Notes: generated by a model from the sequence alone, not told the origin. 64,000 nucleotides of DNA from Pseudomonas sp. B21-040 (GCF_024748695.1 NZ_CP087176.1:3713501-3777500); one strand, 5' to 3'. Counted from the first letter of the stretch, positions 52,298 through 63,214 are shown. A program made the numbers and translations.

Positions 52298-53065
52298 ATG
52301 ATACAGATCAGTGCCCTGCCCGCCTTCACCGACAACTACATCTGGTTGTTACAAGACCACCGCACCCAGCGCTGCGCCGTGGTCGATCCGGGCGATGCCG
52401 CGCCCGTGCAGGCCTGGCTTGCGGCGCATCCGGGGTGGGTCTTGAGCGATATTCTGATCACTCATCACCATCATGACCACGTCGGCGGCGTCGAGTCGCT
52501 GAAAAAGGCGACAGACGCGACAGTCTACGGTCCGGCCAGCGAATCCATCCCGGCCCGGGATGTCGCGCTCAAGGACAACGACAAGGTCAGCGTGCTGGGC
52601 TGGGACTTCGATGTTTTCGCCGTGCCCGGTCATACCCTGGGGCACATTGCCTACTACCATCATGGCCTGCTGTTCTGCGGTGACACGCTGTTTGCCGCCG
52701 GGTGTGGACGGTTGTTCGAAGGCACGCCCGAACAGATGCACGCCTCGCTGTCACGCCTGGCCGAATTGCCGGAAGACACGCTGGTCTATTGCACTCATGA
52801 ATACACCCTGAGCAACCTGAAATTTGCGGCAGCTGTCGAACCTGACAATCCGGATACCGCCGAACGCCTGGCCAAAGTCACCCGACAGCGTGAAGCCGGG
52901 ATCATCACGCTGCCTTCGACACTGGCCCTGGAAAAGCTCACCAACCCTTTTTTACGGTCCGCTGAAACATCTGTTAAAGAAAAAGTGGACGAACGGATCG
53001 GCCCCAATAACCGGGCTCCGAGTGCGGTTTTTGCGGCCTTGCGGGCTTGGAAGGATACGTTCTAA
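52298..53065 (+). CDS. gloB: Hydroxyacylglutathione hydrolase (glyoxalase II)
   Basis: Metallo-beta-lactamase-fold thioesterase of 255 residues that hydrolyses S-lactoylglutathione, the second glyoxalase step. The metal-binding motif [10 protein letters not shown] is near residue 55, VPGHTLGH near 110, and the bridging Asp in [17 protein letters not shown]. The C-terminal glutathione-binding region is complete ([22 protein letters not shown]). The ATG at 52298 begins [18 protein letters not shown], the family start; an upstream frame extension is unsupported. It is 99 bases ahead of mltD. Confidence 0.96.
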   Translation: MIQISALPAFTDNYIWLLQDHRTQRCAVVDPGDAAPVQAWLAAHPGWVLSDILITHHHHDHVGGVESLKKATDATVYGPASESIPARDVALKDNDKVSVLGWDFDVFAVPGHTLGHIAYYHHGLLFCGDTLFAAGCGRLFEGTPEQMHASLSRLAELPEDTLVYCTHEYTLSNLKFAAAVEPDNPDTAERLAKVTRQREAGIITLPSTLALEKLTNPFLRSAETSVKEKVDERIGPNNRAPSAVFAALRAWKDTF

Positions 53066-53164
53066 GCCGTCATCCTATTGCAATGAAAATTCTGAATGGT
53101 TGACCGCAGGGGGTACCCTTTCTAGAATCTCTCGACATTTTTGCCCGGAACTTACTTCCAGCCA

Positions 53165-54607
53165 ATGTCGTCATCTATTCGTAAAGCCATCAATTCAGAC
53201 GCATTGACCCGCTTGGCTCAAGCCATAGCGGTGGCTGTGTCCGCCACTCTGGCGGGTTGTTCCAGTCATGTGCCGCAGACCGACGCGTCACACACCCCCA
53301 ATATTGCCGCCCGAGCCAAACAGAAACCCATTTGGCTCAGCGAAAAGCCCTCGCCGCAAGTCCCTCAGGATGTCTGGGAGCGCATGCGCCAGGGCTTCCA
53401 GTTGCAGGATGGTCTGGGCGTCAACCCGCGCATCGAGCAACAGCGCCTGTGGTTCGCCAGCAACCCTTCCTTCCTCGAAAACGCCGGCGAACGCGGCAGT
53501 CTCTACATTCACTACATCATCGAACGCCTTGAAGAACGCAACATGCCGCTTGAACTGGCGCTGTTGCCGGTGATTGAAAGCGCCTACAACCCGATGGCCT
53601 ACTCCCGGTCCGACGCAGTGGGTCTCTGGCAATTCATCCCGTCTACCGGGCGCTACTACAACCTGCGCCAGACCCGTTTCTACGACGGCCGTCGCGACAT
53701 CACCGCCTCGACCACAGCGGCGCTGGACTACCTGACCCGCCTGCACGACATGTTCAACGGTGACTGGATGCTCGCCCTCGCCGCTTACAATGCCGGTGAA
53801 GGCACGGTCAGCCGGGCGATCGAGCGCAATGAAAGGCTCGGCCTTCCGACCGATTACTGGAACCTGCCGTTGCCGTCGGAAACCCAGGCCTACGTGCCAA
53901 AACTGCTGGCCTTGTCGCAAGTGGTGCTGGCTCCCGAAGCCTACGGCGTGAACCTCAACCCGATCGCCAACGAACCGTACTTCCAGGTCGTCGAAATCAA
54001 CCAGCGCATGGACCTGTCCAAGGTTGCCGCGGTGGCCAACATCGACGAAGACGAACTGTTCCAGCTCAACCCGGCCTTCAAGCAGCGCACCACGATCGAC
54101 GGCCCCCAGCATCTGCTGGTGCCAACGTCCAAAGCGCAGTTGCTGACTACCAGCCTGTCGACCATGCGTCCGGAAGAGTTGATCAGCAAGAAGTCGTTCA
54201 AACCGGTCTTCGAAGGCGCCGACGAGACTCAAGTCGCCAGCATCAAGCGCGCCTACCGGGTCAAACGCGGCGATAGCCTGGGCTCCATTGCCAAGGCCAA
54301 CAACGTTGACGTCAAAGACCTGCAGCGCTGGAACAAACTCTCCGGTAAAAATCTCAAGACAGGCCAGACGCTGGTGATGCAGGACACCACCAAGCGCAAT
54401 AGCGGCCGCGTCAACACGGTCATCGCCGCGAACAGCAAAGCCGACAAGAAGAAACCGCAGACCCAATACAAGGTTCAGCAAGGCGACTCGTTGTACATCG
54501 TTGCCAAACGTTTCAATGTCGAGATGCAGCATCTCAAGCGCTGGAACCCGCGCGTCGGCCAGGCGTTGAAGCCTGGACAGATGCTGACGGTGTCTTCACC
54601 ACGCTAA
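53165..54607 (+). CDS. mltD: Membrane-bound lytic murein transglycosylase D
   Basis: Lipoprotein lytic transglycosylase of 480 residues that cleaves peptidoglycan glycan strands. The lipobox LAGC places the lipidated Cys at residue 32. The SLT domain spans roughly 115-260, with the catalytic Glu in LLPVIESAYNPMAYS, then AVGLWQFIPSTGRYYNL and LALAAYNAGEG. Two LysM domains close the protein (YRVKRGDSLGSIAKANNV and YKVQQGDSLYIVAKRFNV), about residues 365-475. The ATG at 53165 is preferred, since the eight-residue extension lacks a ribosome site. A strong terminator follows seven bases after the stop. Confidence 0.95.
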   Translation: MSSSIRKAINSDALTRLAQAIAVAVSATLAGCSSHVPQTDASHTPNIAARAKQKPIWLSEKPSPQVPQDVWERMRQGFQLQDGLGVNPRIEQQRLWFASNPSFLENAGERGSLYIHYIIERLEERNMPLELALLPVIESAYNPMAYSRSDAVGLWQFIPSTGRYYNLRQTRFYDGRRDITASTTAALDYLTRLHDMFNGDWMLALAAYNAGEGTVSRAIERNERLGLPTDYWNLPLPSETQAYVPKLLALSQVVLAPEAYGVNLNPIANEPYFQVVEINQRMDLSKVAAVANIDEDELFQLNPAFKQRTTIDGPQHLLVPTSKAQLLTTSLSTMRPEELISKKSFKPVFEGADETQVASIKRAYRVKRGDSLGSIAKANNVDVKDLQRWNKLSGKNLKTGQTLVMQDTTKRNSGRVNTVIAANSKADKKKPQTQYKVQQGDSLYIVAKRFNVEMQHLKRWNPRVGQALKPGQMLTVSSPR

Positions 54608-54613
54608 AAAACA

Positions 54614-54639
54614 GCCCCTGAAATCAGGGGCTTTTTTTT
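54614..54639 (+). terminator. Rho-independent terminator of mltD
   Basis: Stem GCCCCTGA/TCAGGGGC (54614-54621, 54624-54631) with a two-base AA gap between the arms, followed by eight T. An A-run upstream makes it partly bidirectional. Confidence 0.93.
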
Positions 54640-54661
54640 GCCCGAAAAACGAACCAATCTC

Positions 54662-54799
54662 TTGTAGCAGCCTGCGTCGGCCGGTCCGCGTTCGGGCGCA
54701 GCAGTCGTAAATTCAAACGGCGCGGTATGACTGGAAGACTGTGATTGCCGGATTACGACTGCTGCGCAGTCGGACGCAGGCTTCGCCAGCTGCTACAAG
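54662..54799. repeat. Long palindrome, GTAGCAGCTGG family, diverged left arm
   Basis: The right end GACTGCTGCGCAGTCGGACG to GCCAGCTGCTACAA matches the 17757-17892 member almost exactly. The left arm begins TTGTAGCAGCCTGCGTCGGC and has lost part of the symmetry, so the hairpin is less perfect. It lies in the gap between mltD and the binding-protein gene. Confidence 0.8.
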
Positions 54800-54908
54800 G
54801 GACCCGTAAGTCCAATTAACCCGGCATTACCCTCTGTCTTTTTCCTGTCGATACAAGCTGTTACTGTACGGCCCACAAAGCCCAAGCCGCCTGGATCGGA
54901 TCTCTGAC

Positions 54909-56741
54909 TTGAAGCGTCCCCTCCTCCTGCTCCTGATCAGCCTGGCCTTGAGCTCCACCGCAAGCGCGACGATCAGCGAAAGCCACGGTTATGCGCAGTT
55001 CGGCACGCTCAAGTACCCGGCCCGATTTACCCACTTCGACTGGGTCAACCCGCAAGCGCCCAAGGGCGGTACATTGCGGGTGATGGCGTTTGGCACCTTC
55101 GATACGCTCAATCCTTACACCTTCAAGGGCACGAGCCCGGTGACCACGCCGAATTTCCTGCAATACGGGATCAATGAGCTGAATGAACCGCTAATGGTCG
55201 GCACCGGCCAGTACGCACCGTCCGGCGACGAGCCGACTTCCAGTTATGGCCTGATCGCCCAGTCGTTGGAATACACCGAGGACCGCAGTTGGGTGGTGTT
55301 CAACCTGCGCCCCGAAGCGCGGTTCCACGATGGTTCGCCAATCACCGCGTACGACGTCGCGTTCTCCTACCGCATGCTGCTCAAGGAAGGTCATCCGCTG
55401 TACCGCACCAGCCTTCAGGAAGTGTTGCGCGTCGACATCCTCAACCCGCACCGCGTTCGTTTCGTCTTCAAGCGCGCCGGCAATCCGTTGTTGATCCTGA
55501 GGCTGGGCGAATTGCCGGTGATGTCCCGGCACTACTGGAAAGGTCGCGACTTCAAGGCCACCACCTTCGAACCACCACTGGGCAGCGGGCCGTATCGCAT
55601 CACCTCGGTAACCCCCGGGCGGCAGATCGTGTTTGAGCGGGTCAAGGATTACTGGGGCAAAGACCTGGCGGTCAATCGCGGCAAGTACAACTTCGATCGT
55701 ATGGAAGTCGAGTTCTACCGTGACAGCGATGTCGCCTTCGAAGCCTTCAAGGCCGGCGAGTTCGACGTTTACATCGAGCATCAGGCGAAGAACTGGGACA
55801 ACGGTTACAACTTCCCGGCGGTGCGTCGCGGCGAGGTGATCAAGGTGCAGATCCCGCATCAGATCCCGACCCAGAGCCAAGGCCTGTTCATGAATACCCG
55901 ACGGCCGACCTTGGCCGAAGTCAAGGTCCGGGAAGCGCTGGGCCTGATGTTTGACTTCGAGTGGACCAACCGAACGCTGTTCAGCGGGGCCTACAAGCGC
56001 GCCTTGAGTTATTACCCCAACAGCGAGTTTTCTGCGACCGGGCTGCCCGTTGGTCACGAATGGCTGATGCTCAAGCCGTATCGCGAGCAGTTGCCCGCCA
56101 AACTCTTCACCGAGCCGTTCAGCCTGCCGCAGACCGACGGCCGCGGCATTCCCCGGGAAACCCTGCGCAAAGCCCTTGGGCTGCTTGCTGAGGCCGGCTG
56201 GAAACTCAATGGCCAGCGCATACAGAACGCCGCTGGCCAACCGCTGCGATTCGAGATCCTGCTGGTCAACCCGAACCTGGAGCGCATCCTCCAGCCCTAC
56301 GTCGAGAACCTCGCCAGCATGGGTATCGACGCGCGACTTCGCACCGTCGACCGCGCCCAGTACAAACAGCGCCTCGATCAGTTCGATTTCGACATGATTC
56401 TGATGACGCTCAACCAGACCCTCAGCCCGGGTCTGGAGCAGTGGCAGTATTTCCACTCCAGCCAGGTCGGAATCAAGGGCAGTAAAAACTATGCCGGTAT
56501 CGCCAACCCGGTGGTCGATCATTTGCTTGAACAATTGCTCGCCGCTCAAAGCCGCGACGAACAAGTGGCCGTGGGCAAAGCGCTGGACCGCGTATTGCTG
56601 TGGCAGCACTACAGTATTCCCAACTGGTACCTCAATTATCACCGCCTGGCCTACCGTAATCGCCTGGCCTTCGTGACCACGCCGCCCTACACCCTGGGCC
56701 TGAGCGCGTGGTGGCTGAAATCTTCGGAGAAAGATCAATGA
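54909..56741 (+). CDS. nppA1: ABC transporter extracellular solute-binding protein, copy 1 (peptide / peptidyl-nucleoside uptake)
   Basis: Periplasmic binding protein of 610 residues, SBP family 5, YejA-like. The signal peptide is KRPLLLLLISLALSSTASA. Typical segments: HYAQFG-like start [60 protein letters not shown], and SGPYRITSV. The start is a TTG at 54909, since the signal peptide begins there and no ATG precedes it. Order with the following genes (two binding proteins, two permeases, double ATPase, then fabI) is that of P. aeruginosa nppA1A2BCD, which takes up peptidyl nucleoside antibiotics and microcin C-like peptides. The stop overlaps the next start. Confidence 0.9.
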   Translation: MKRPLLLLLISLALSSTASATISESHGYAQFGTLKYPARFTHFDWVNPQAPKGGTLRVMAFGTFDTLNPYTFKGTSPVTTPNFLQYGINELNEPLMVGTGQYAPSGDEPTSSYGLIAQSLEYTEDRSWVVFNLRPEARFHDGSPITAYDVAFSYRMLLKEGHPLYRTSLQEVLRVDILNPHRVRFVFKRAGNPLLILRLGELPVMSRHYWKGRDFKATTFEPPLGSGPYRITSVTPGRQIVFERVKDYWGKDLAVNRGKYNFDRMEVEFYRDSDVAFEAFKAGEFDVYIEHQAKNWDNGYNFPAVRRGEVIKVQIPHQIPTQSQGLFMNTRRPTLAEVKVREALGLMFDFEWTNRTLFSGAYKRALSYYPNSEFSATGLPVGHEWLMLKPYREQLPAKLFTEPFSLPQTDGRGIPRETLRKALGLLAEAGWKLNGQRIQNAAGQPLRFEILLVNPNLERILQPYVENLASMGIDARLRTVDRAQYKQRLDQFDFDMILMTLNQTLSPGLEQWQYFHSSQVGIKGSKNYAGIANPVVDHLLEQLLAAQSRDEQVAVGKALDRVLLWQHYSIPNWYLNYHRLAYRNRLAFVTTPPYTLGLSAWWLKSSEKDQ

Positions 56742-58579
56742 AACCCGTACGCGCCCTGCTGTTGCAGGCCAGCGGTCTGCTGTTCGCCGGGCTGGCCTGC
56801 GCCGCCCCGCAACATGCCGTGACCCTCTACAACGAGCCGCCGAAGTACCCGGCCGACTTTAAATATTTCGACTACGTGAACCCGGATGCGCCCAAGGGCG
56901 GGATCTTCCGTCAGGCCGGTTTCGGTGGCTTCGACAGTCTCAACCCGTTTATCAGCAAGGGCGTTCCGGCCGACGACATCGGCATCATCTATGACACCCT
57001 CGCCAAACAAGGGCTGGACGAGCCATTCACCGAATATGGACTGGTGGCCGGCAAGATCGAGAAAGCCCCGGATAACAGCTGGGTGCGTTTCTACCTGCGC
57101 CCCGAAGCGCGCTTCCACGACGGCCACCCGATCCGCGCCGAAGACGTGGTGTTCAGCTTCCAGATGCTGACCAAGGACGGCGCGCCGCTCTATCGCGGTT
57201 ACTACAACGACGTTGCGGAAGCGGTCGCCGAAGACCCGCTGACCGTGCTGTTCAAGTTCAAACACTCCAACAACCGCGAGCTGCCCTTGATTCTCGGCCA
57301 GTTGCCGGTGCTCCCGAAACATTGGTGGGCGGACCGCGATTTCAACAAGGGCAACCTCGAAATGCCATTGGGCAGCGGCCCGTACAAAGTCAGCGAAGTG
57401 AAGGCCGGGCGCTCCATTCGCTATGAGCGGGTCAAGGATTACTGGGGCAAGGACTTGCCGGTCAATCGCGGGTTCTACAACTTCGACGTGATGCTCACCG
57501 AGTACTACCGCGACAACACCGTCGCGCTCGAAGCGCTCAAGGCCGGGCAGTTCGATTACTGGCTGGAAATGACCGCGAAGAACTGGGCCAACGCCTACAA
57601 CGTCCCGGCCGTCACCGAGGGCCGACTGATCAAAGAACAAATCCCCAACGGCAACCCCACCGGCATGCAGGGTTTTGTGTTCAACCTGCGCCGCCCACTG
57701 TTCCAGGATGTACGGGTGCGCAAGGCCCTGGCGCTGCTGCTGGACTTTGAATGGACCAACAAGCAGTTGTTCAACAGCGCCTATGCGCGCACCCGCAGCT
57801 ATTTCGAAAACTCGGAAATGGCCGCCACCGGCCTGCCGGATGCCGACCAACTGGCGATCCTCGATCCGTTTCGCAGCCAGATCCCCGCACAAGTGTTCAA
57901 CGAAGCCTTTGAGAACCCGAAGACGGATGGCAGCGGCATGATTCGCGATCACCAGCGCGAAGCCTATCAACTGCTGCAAGAGGCCGGTTGGCGGATCGTC
58001 GATGACAAAATGGTCGATGCCACGGGCAAACCGGTGAAAATCGAATTCCTGCTGGCCCAGACCGAGTTCGAGCGTGTACTGCTGCCGTTCAAGCGCAATT
58101 TGAGCGATCTGGGGATCGACCTGGTCATCCGCCGGGTCGACGTCTCGCAATACATCAACCGCGTGCGCTCACGCGACTTCGACATGATCGTCGGCAGCTT
58201 CCCGCAGTCCGGTTCTCCGGGTAATGAACAGCGTGAATTCTGGATGTCGGCCGCCGCCGACAAACCCGGCAGTCGCAATTCGATGGGCCTCAAAGACCCG
58301 GTGGTGGACCAGTTGGTCGAGCAACTGATCAACGCCGATTCGCGCAAAAGCCTGGTGGCCCATGCCCGCGCACTGGACCGCGTCCTGCAATGGGGTTATT
58401 ACGTGATCCCCAACTGGCATATCAAGACGTGGCGCGCGGCGTACTGGAACCACATCGGTCATCCAAAAATTTCACCCAAGTACGACATCGGCATCAACAC
58501 CTGGTGGATCAAGCCGGATGCGAAACCGGCAATAGAAGTCGAAATCAAACTGCAAGCCGACCCTGTGGGCACGGAGTAA
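56738..58579 (+). CDS. nppA2: ABC transporter extracellular solute-binding protein, copy 2
   Basis: Second periplasmic binding protein of 613 residues, paralogous to the first. A signal peptide ([16 protein letters not shown]) precedes [60 protein letters not shown], then [20 protein letters not shown]. The last motif also occurs in copy 1 with small changes, so the pair arose by duplication. The ATG at 56738 overlaps the upstream stop and has CGGAGAAAG. Two receptors for one membrane complex suggest a wider substrate range. Confidence 0.92.
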   Translation: MKPVRALLLQASGLLFAGLACAAPQHAVTLYNEPPKYPADFKYFDYVNPDAPKGGIFRQAGFGGFDSLNPFISKGVPADDIGIIYDTLAKQGLDEPFTEYGLVAGKIEKAPDNSWVRFYLRPEARFHDGHPIRAEDVVFSFQMLTKDGAPLYRGYYNDVAEAVAEDPLTVLFKFKHSNNRELPLILGQLPVLPKHWWADRDFNKGNLEMPLGSGPYKVSEVKAGRSIRYERVKDYWGKDLPVNRGFYNFDVMLTEYYRDNTVALEALKAGQFDYWLEMTAKNWANAYNVPAVTEGRLIKEQIPNGNPTGMQGFVFNLRRPLFQDVRVRKALALLLDFEWTNKQLFNSAYARTRSYFENSEMAATGLPDADQLAILDPFRSQIPAQVFNEAFENPKTDGSGMIRDHQREAYQLLQEAGWRIVDDKMVDATGKPVKIEFLLAQTEFERVLLPFKRNLSDLGIDLVIRRVDVSQYINRVRSRDFDMIVGSFPQSGSPGNEQREFWMSAAADKPGSRNSMGLKDPVVDQLVEQLINADSRKSLVAHARALDRVLQWGYYVIPNWHIKTWRAAYWNHIGHPKISPKYDIGINTWWIKPDAKPAIEVEIKLQADPVGTE

Positions 58580-58583
58580 TCAG

Positions 58584-59657
58584 ATGCTGGCGTATATTTT
58601 TCGGCGACTGCTGCTGATCATTCCGACCTTGTTCGGCATTTTGCTGATCAACTTCGTGATCATCCAGGCCGCGCCCGGCGGCCCGGTAGAGCAGATGATC
58701 GCCAAGCTCGAAGGCTTCGAAGGCGCCACCAGCCGCATCGCTGGTGGCGGTGCCGAAGTGTCGGTGGCCGGTTCCGCCTATCGCGGCGCCCAAGGCCTGG
58801 ACCCGGCGCTGGTCAAGGAAATCGAGCACATGTACGGCTTCGACAAGTCGGCGCCGGAACGCTTGTGGATCATGGTCAAGAACTACGCCTCACTGGATTT
58901 CGGCGACAGCTTCTTTCGCGACGCCAAGGTCATCGACCTGATCAAGGAAAAGATGCCGGTGTCGATCTCGCTCGGGTTATGGAGCACGCTGATCATGTAC
59001 CTGGTGTCGATCCCGCTGGGGATCGCCAAGGCCACCCGGCATGGCAGCCACTTCGACGTCTGGACCAGTTCGGCGATCATCGTCGGCTACGCAATCCCGG
59101 CCTTCCTGTTTGCGATCCTGCTGATCGTGGTGTTCGCCGGCGGCAGCTATTTTGACTGGTTCCCGTTGCGCGGCCTGACGTCGAACAATTTCGATGAGCT
59201 GAGCATGGGCGGCAAGGTCCTCGATTACTTCTGGCACCTGGCGCTCCCCGTCACGGCGCTGGTGATCGGCAACTTCGCGACCATGACCCTGCTGACCAAA
59301 AACAGCTTTCTCGATGAAATCAACAAGCAGTACGTGGTCACCGCCAAAGCCAAAGGCCTGACCCGTCATCGCGTGCTCTACGGCCATGTGTTCCGCAATG
59401 CGATGTTGCTGGTGATCGCGGGGTTCCCGTCGGCCTTCATCGGCATCTTCTTTACCGGCTCGTTGCTGGTGGAAGTGATTTTCTCCCTCGACGGCCTCGG
59501 TTTGATGAGCTTTGAAGCCGCGATCAACCGCGATTACCCGGTGGTGTTCGGCACGCTGTTTATCTTCACCTTGCTGGGCCTGGTGGTGAAACTCATCGGC
59601 GACCTCACCTACACCTTTGTCGATCCGCGCATCGACTTCGAAAGCCGGGAGCATTGA
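58584..59657 (+). CDS. yejB: Microcin C-type ABC transporter permease YejB
   Basis: Inner-membrane permease of 357 residues with six helices, equivalent to NppB/YejB. The N-terminus [20 protein letters not shown] is typical of DppB/OppB-like permeases; a long periplasmic insert (about 40-90) follows. The coupling-helix EAA loop reads [20 protein letters not shown]. The start is four bases after the upstream stop. Together with the next permease it forms the channel fed by the two binding proteins. Confidence 0.94.
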   Translation: MLAYIFRRLLLIIPTLFGILLINFVIIQAAPGGPVEQMIAKLEGFEGATSRIAGGGAEVSVAGSAYRGAQGLDPALVKEIEHMYGFDKSAPERLWIMVKNYASLDFGDSFFRDAKVIDLIKEKMPVSISLGLWSTLIMYLVSIPLGIAKATRHGSHFDVWTSSAIIVGYAIPAFLFAILLIVVFAGGSYFDWFPLRGLTSNNFDELSMGGKVLDYFWHLALPVTALVIGNFATMTLLTKNSFLDEINKQYVVTAKAKGLTRHRVLYGHVFRNAMLLVIAGFPSAFIGIFFTGSLLVEVIFSLDGLGLMSFEAAINRDYPVVFGTLFIFTLLGLVVKLIGDLTYTFVDPRIDFESREH

Positions 59658-59658
59658 G

Positions 59659-60678
59659 ATGAACCTGTCCCCGCTCAATCGACGACGCTTCGAACTGTTC
59701 AAGGCCAACAAGCGCGGCTGGTGGTCGCTGTGGCTGTTTCTGCTGCTGTTTGGCCTGAGCCTTGGCGCCGAACTGATTGCCAATGACAAACCGCTGGCGG
59801 TGCATTACGACAACAGTTGGTACTTCCCGGCGCTCAAGCGCTACCCGGAAACCACGTTCGGCGGCGAATTCCCGCTCGAAGCCAACTACAAGAGCCCGTA
59901 CATCCGCGAACTGCTCAAGGCCAAGGACGCCTGGGTGCTGTGGGCACCGATTCCGTTCAGCTATCAAAGCATCAACTACGACCTGAAGGTCCCGGCCCCG
60001 GCACCGCCGTCGGCGGATAACCTGTTTGGCACGGACGACCAGGGTCGGGACGTGCTGGCGCGGGTGATTTACGGCTTCCGGATTTCGGTGTTGTTCGCCC
60101 TCACCCTGACCATTTTCAGCTCGATCATTGGCGTGATCGCCGGGGCCTTGCAGGGCTTTTACGGCGGCTGGGTGGATCTGGCCGGGCAGCGTTTCCTGGA
60201 GATCTGGTCCGGGCTGCCGGTGCTGTACCTGCTGATCATCCTCGCCAGCTTCGTACAGCCGAATTTCTGGTGGCTGCTGGGGATCATGCTGCTGTTTTCA
60301 TGGATGAGCCTGGTGGACGTGGTGCGCGCCGAGTTCCTGCGTGGCCGCAACCTTGAATACGTGCGCGCGGCGCGGGCGTTGGGCATGCAGAACGGTGCGA
60401 TCATGTTCCGCCATATCCTGCCCAACGCCATGGTCTCGACCATGACGTTCATGCCGTTCATCCTGACCGGCGCCATCGGCACCCTGACGGCGCTCGATTT
60501 CCTCGGTTTCGGCCTGCCGGCAGGCAGCCCGTCACTGGGCGAACTGGTGGCCCAGGGCAAATCCAACCTGCAAGCGCCGTGGCTGGGCATCAGCGCGTTC
60601 GCGGTGCTGGCGCTGATGTTGAGTTTGCTGGTGTTTATCGGCGAGTCCGCTCGCGATGCCTTCGACCCGAGGAAGTGA
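59659..60678 (+). CDS. yejE: ABC transporter permease (YejE/NppC type)
   Basis: Second permease, 339 residues. A first helix (GWWSLWLFLLLFGLSLGAEL) is followed by a periplasmic domain of about 100 residues, then the DppC-like core: NLFGTDDQGRDVLARVIYGF, the EAA loop EYVRAARALGMQNGAIMFRH, and LDFLGFGLPAGSPSLGELVA. The ATG at 59659 follows the yejB stop by one base (TGAGATG), with CGGGAG just upstream; the frame extension into yejB is unsupported. Confidence 0.94.
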   Translation: MNLSPLNRRRFELFKANKRGWWSLWLFLLLFGLSLGAELIANDKPLAVHYDNSWYFPALKRYPETTFGGEFPLEANYKSPYIRELLKAKDAWVLWAPIPFSYQSINYDLKVPAPAPPSADNLFGTDDQGRDVLARVIYGFRISVLFALTLTIFSSIIGVIAGALQGFYGGWVDLAGQRFLEIWSGLPVLYLLIILASFVQPNFWWLLGIMLLFSWMSLVDVVRAEFLRGRNLEYVRAARALGMQNGAIMFRHILPNAMVSTMTFMPFILTGAIGTLTALDFLGFGLPAGSPSLGELVAQGKSNLQAPWLGISAFAVLALMLSLLVFIGESARDAFDPRK

Positions 60679-60679
60679 A

Positions 60680-62290
60680 ATGAATCAGGACAATCTGATC
60701 GAAGTGCGCGACCTGGCCGTCGAGTTCGGTATCGGCGAACGGGTACAGCGCGTGGTCGAAGGCGTTAGCTTTGATATCAAGCGTGGCGAAACCCTGGCGC
60801 TGGTCGGTGAAAGCGGTTCCGGTAAATCGGTCACCGCCCACTCGATCCTGAGACTGCTGCCCTACCCGCTCGCCCGGCATCCATCCGGGACCATCGAGTA
60901 CGCTGGCAAAAACCTGCTGAACATGGGCGAAAAGTCCATCCGCCATATCCGTGGCAACCGGATCGCGATGATTTTCCAGGAGCCGATGACCTCGCTCAAC
61001 CCGTTGCACTCCATCGAAAAGCAGATCAATGAAGTGCTGGGCATTCACAAAGGCCTGACTGGCAAAGTGGCGACCAAACGCACTCTGGAACTGCTGGAGA
61101 TGGTCGGCATCCCCGAACCGCATAAACGCCTCAAGGCCCTGCCCCACGAATTGTCCGGCGGCCAGCGCCAGCGGGTCATGATCGCCATGGCCCTGGCCAA
61201 CGAGCCGGAACTGCTGATCGCCGACGAGCCGACCACCGCACTGGACGTGACCGTTCAGCTGAAAATCCTCGAATTGCTCAAGGAATTACAGGCCCGATTG
61301 GGCATGGCGCTGCTGCTGATCAGCCATGATTTGAACCTTGTGCGAAGAATTGCGCATCGCGTATGTGTCATGCAGCGCGGTTGCATCGTCGAACAGGCAT
61401 CGTGCGAAGAGTTGTTCCGCGCGCCGCAGCATCCGTACACTCGGTTACTGCTGGCAGCGGAGCCCAGCGGCACGCCGGCGACCAATATAGTCGGGCCGCC
61501 ATTGCTGCAAGTCGAGGACCTGAAAGTCTGGTTCCCGATCAAGAAAGGTTTGCTGAAAAAGACCGTCGACCACATCAAGGCAGTGGACGGGATCAATTTC
61601 AGCTTGCCGCAGGGGCAGACCCTGGGGATTGTCGGTGAAAGCGGTTCGGGCAAGTCGACGCTCGGTCTGGCGATTTTGCGGCTGATCGGCAGCAAAGGCG
61701 CCATCCGTTTTGAAGGCCAGCAGCTAGACTGCCTGACGCAGCAACAGGTCAGGCCGCTGCGGCGGGAGATGCAGGTGGTGTTCCAGGACCCGTTTGGTAG
61801 CCTGAGCCCACGGATGTGCGTGAGCCAGATCGTCGGCGAAGGCCTGCGGATCCACAAGATGGGCACCGAGGCGCAACAGGAACAAGCGATTATTGAAGCG
61901 CTCAAGGAGGTAGGTCTGGACCCGGAAACCCGGCACCGCTACCCCCACGAATTTTCCGGCGGGCAACGGCAGAGAATCGCCATTGCCCGGGCATTAGTGT
62001 TAAAACCGGCGTTGATTTTGCTGGACGAGCCGACCTCGGCCCTCGACCGCACCGTACAACGCCAAGTGGTGGAGCTGCTGCGTTCACTGCAAACCAAGTA
62101 CAACCTGACGTATTTGTTTATCAGCCATGACCTGGCTGTCGTTAAAGCGCTGAGCCACCAGTTGATGGTGGTCAAGCATGGCCAAGTGGTCGAACAGGGA
62201 GACGCGCAAAGTATCTTTGCCGCCCCCCAACATCCGTATACACAGCAGTTGCTGGAAGCCGCTTTTTTGGCACCAGCCACTGCGCAATAA
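60680..62290 (+). CDS. yejF: ABC transporter ATP-binding protein, two nucleotide-binding domains (YejF/NppD type)
   Basis: Double ATPase of 536 residues that powers the transporter. Domain 1: Walker A GESGSGKS near residue 42, signature [16 protein letters not shown], Walker [13 protein letters not shown]. Domain 2: Walker [10 protein letters not shown] near 318, signature [16 protein letters not shown], Walker [13 protein letters not shown]. Each domain carries the oligopeptide-transporter C-terminal motif ([12 protein letters not shown] and [12 protein letters not shown]). GAGGAAGTGAA precedes the ATG at 60680, which is separated from yejE by one base. fabI follows 19 bases after the stop. 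Confidence 0.95.
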   Translation: MNQDNLIEVRDLAVEFGIGERVQRVVEGVSFDIKRGETLALVGESGSGKSVTAHSILRLLPYPLARHPSGTIEYAGKNLLNMGEKSIRHIRGNRIAMIFQEPMTSLNPLHSIEKQINEVLGIHKGLTGKVATKRTLELLEMVGIPEPHKRLKALPHELSGGQRQRVMIAMALANEPELLIADEPTTALDVTVQLKILELLKELQARLGMALLLISHDLNLVRRIAHRVCVMQRGCIVEQASCEELFRAPQHPYTRLLLAAEPSGTPATNIVGPPLLQVEDLKVWFPIKKGLLKKTVDHIKAVDGINFSLPQGQTLGIVGESGSGKSTLGLAILRLIGSKGAIRFEGQQLDCLTQQQVRPLRREMQVVFQDPFGSLSPRMCVSQIVGEGLRIHKMGTEAQQEQAIIEALKEVGLDPETRHRYPHEFSGGQRQRIAIARALVLKPALILLDEPTSALDRTVQRQVVELLRSLQTKYNLTYLFISHDLAVVKALSHQLMVVKHGQVVEQGDAQSIFAAPQHPYTQQLLEAAFLAPATAQ

Positions 62291-62309
62291 CCTGAAAGAG
62301 GAGCAACAC

Positions 62310-63104
62310 ATGGGTTTTCTCGCCGGTAAGCGCGTACTGATCGTCGGTGTCGCCAGCAAGCTGTCCATCGCATCCGGCATCGCTGCCGCCATGCATCGCG
62401 AGGGCGCTGAGCTTGCCTTCACTTATCAGAACGACAAGCTGAAAGGTCGTGTCGAAGAATTCGCACAAGGCTGGGGCTCGAGCCCTGAACTGTGCTTCCC
62501 GTGCGACGTGGCCAGCGATGAAGAAATCGCCAAGGTCTTCGAAGCACTGAGCAAGAAGTGGGACGGCCTGGACTGCATCGTGCACTCCGTCGGCTTCGCC
62601 CCGGGCGACCAACTGGACGGCGACTTCACCGAAGCCACCACCCGCGAAGGTTTCCGCATCGCTCACGATATCAGTGCCTACAGCTTCGTGGCCCTGGCCA
62701 AGGCCGGTCGCGAAATGATGAAGGGCCGCAATGGCAGCCTGCTGACCCTGTCGTACCTGGGTGCCGAGCGCACCATGCCGAACTACAACGTAATGGGCAT
62801 GGCCAAGGCTTCGCTGGAAGCAGGCGTGCGTTACCTGGCCGGCTCCCTGGGCCCGGACGGCACCCGCGTCAACTGCGTATCGGCTGGCCCGATCCGCACC
62901 CTCGCCGCTTCCGGCATCAAGAACTTCCGCAAGATGCTGGCCGCCAACGAAGCGCAAACCCCGCTGCGTCGCAACGTCACCATCGACGAAGTCGGCAACG
63001 CCGGCGCCTTCCTGTGCTCGGACCTGGCGTCCGGCATCAGCGGCGAAATCATGTACGTTGACGGTGGCTTCAACACCACTGCAATGGGTAGCCTCGAAGA
63101 GTAA
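62310..63104 (+). CDS. fabI: Enoyl-ACP reductase (NADH) FabI
   Basis: Short-chain dehydrogenase of 264 residues that reduces enoyl-ACP in fatty-acid elongation. The divergent Rossmann motif [20 protein letters not shown] is typical of FabI, as are [15 protein letters not shown] and the catalytic Tyr-x6-Lys in [15 protein letters not shown] (about Tyr156 and Lys163). [11 protein letters not shown] is the substrate-loop motif. AAAGAGGAGCAACAC precedes the ATG at 62310. It is codirectional with the ABC operon and ends at a strong terminator; it may also have its own promoter inside yejF. Confidence 0.97.
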   Translation: MGFLAGKRVLIVGVASKLSIASGIAAAMHREGAELAFTYQNDKLKGRVEEFAQGWGSSPELCFPCDVASDEEIAKVFEALSKKWDGLDCIVHSVGFAPGDQLDGDFTEATTREGFRIAHDISAYSFVALAKAGREMMKGRNGSLLTLSYLGAERTMPNYNVMGMAKASLEAGVRYLAGSLGPDGTRVNCVSAGPIRTLAASGIKNFRKMLAANEAQTPLRRNVTIDEVGNAGAFLCSDLASGISGEIMYVDGGFNTTAMGSLEE

Positions 63105-63184
63105 TCTTCGGCTAGCCACTCAAAGGCTCGCCAACAATCAGGCTGTGTGAAAGTCTGGTGATTTGTTGGCTGGTTAAAGAAAGC

Positions 63185-63214
63185 GCCCGTATCGCTAGAT
63201 ACGGGCACTTTTTT
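63185..63214 (+). terminator. Rho-independent terminator of fabI
   Basis: Perfect 9-base stem GCCCGTATC/GATACGGGC (63185-63193, 63198-63206), GCTA loop, followed by AC and six T. It marks the end of the ABC-fabI transcript. Confidence 0.93.
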
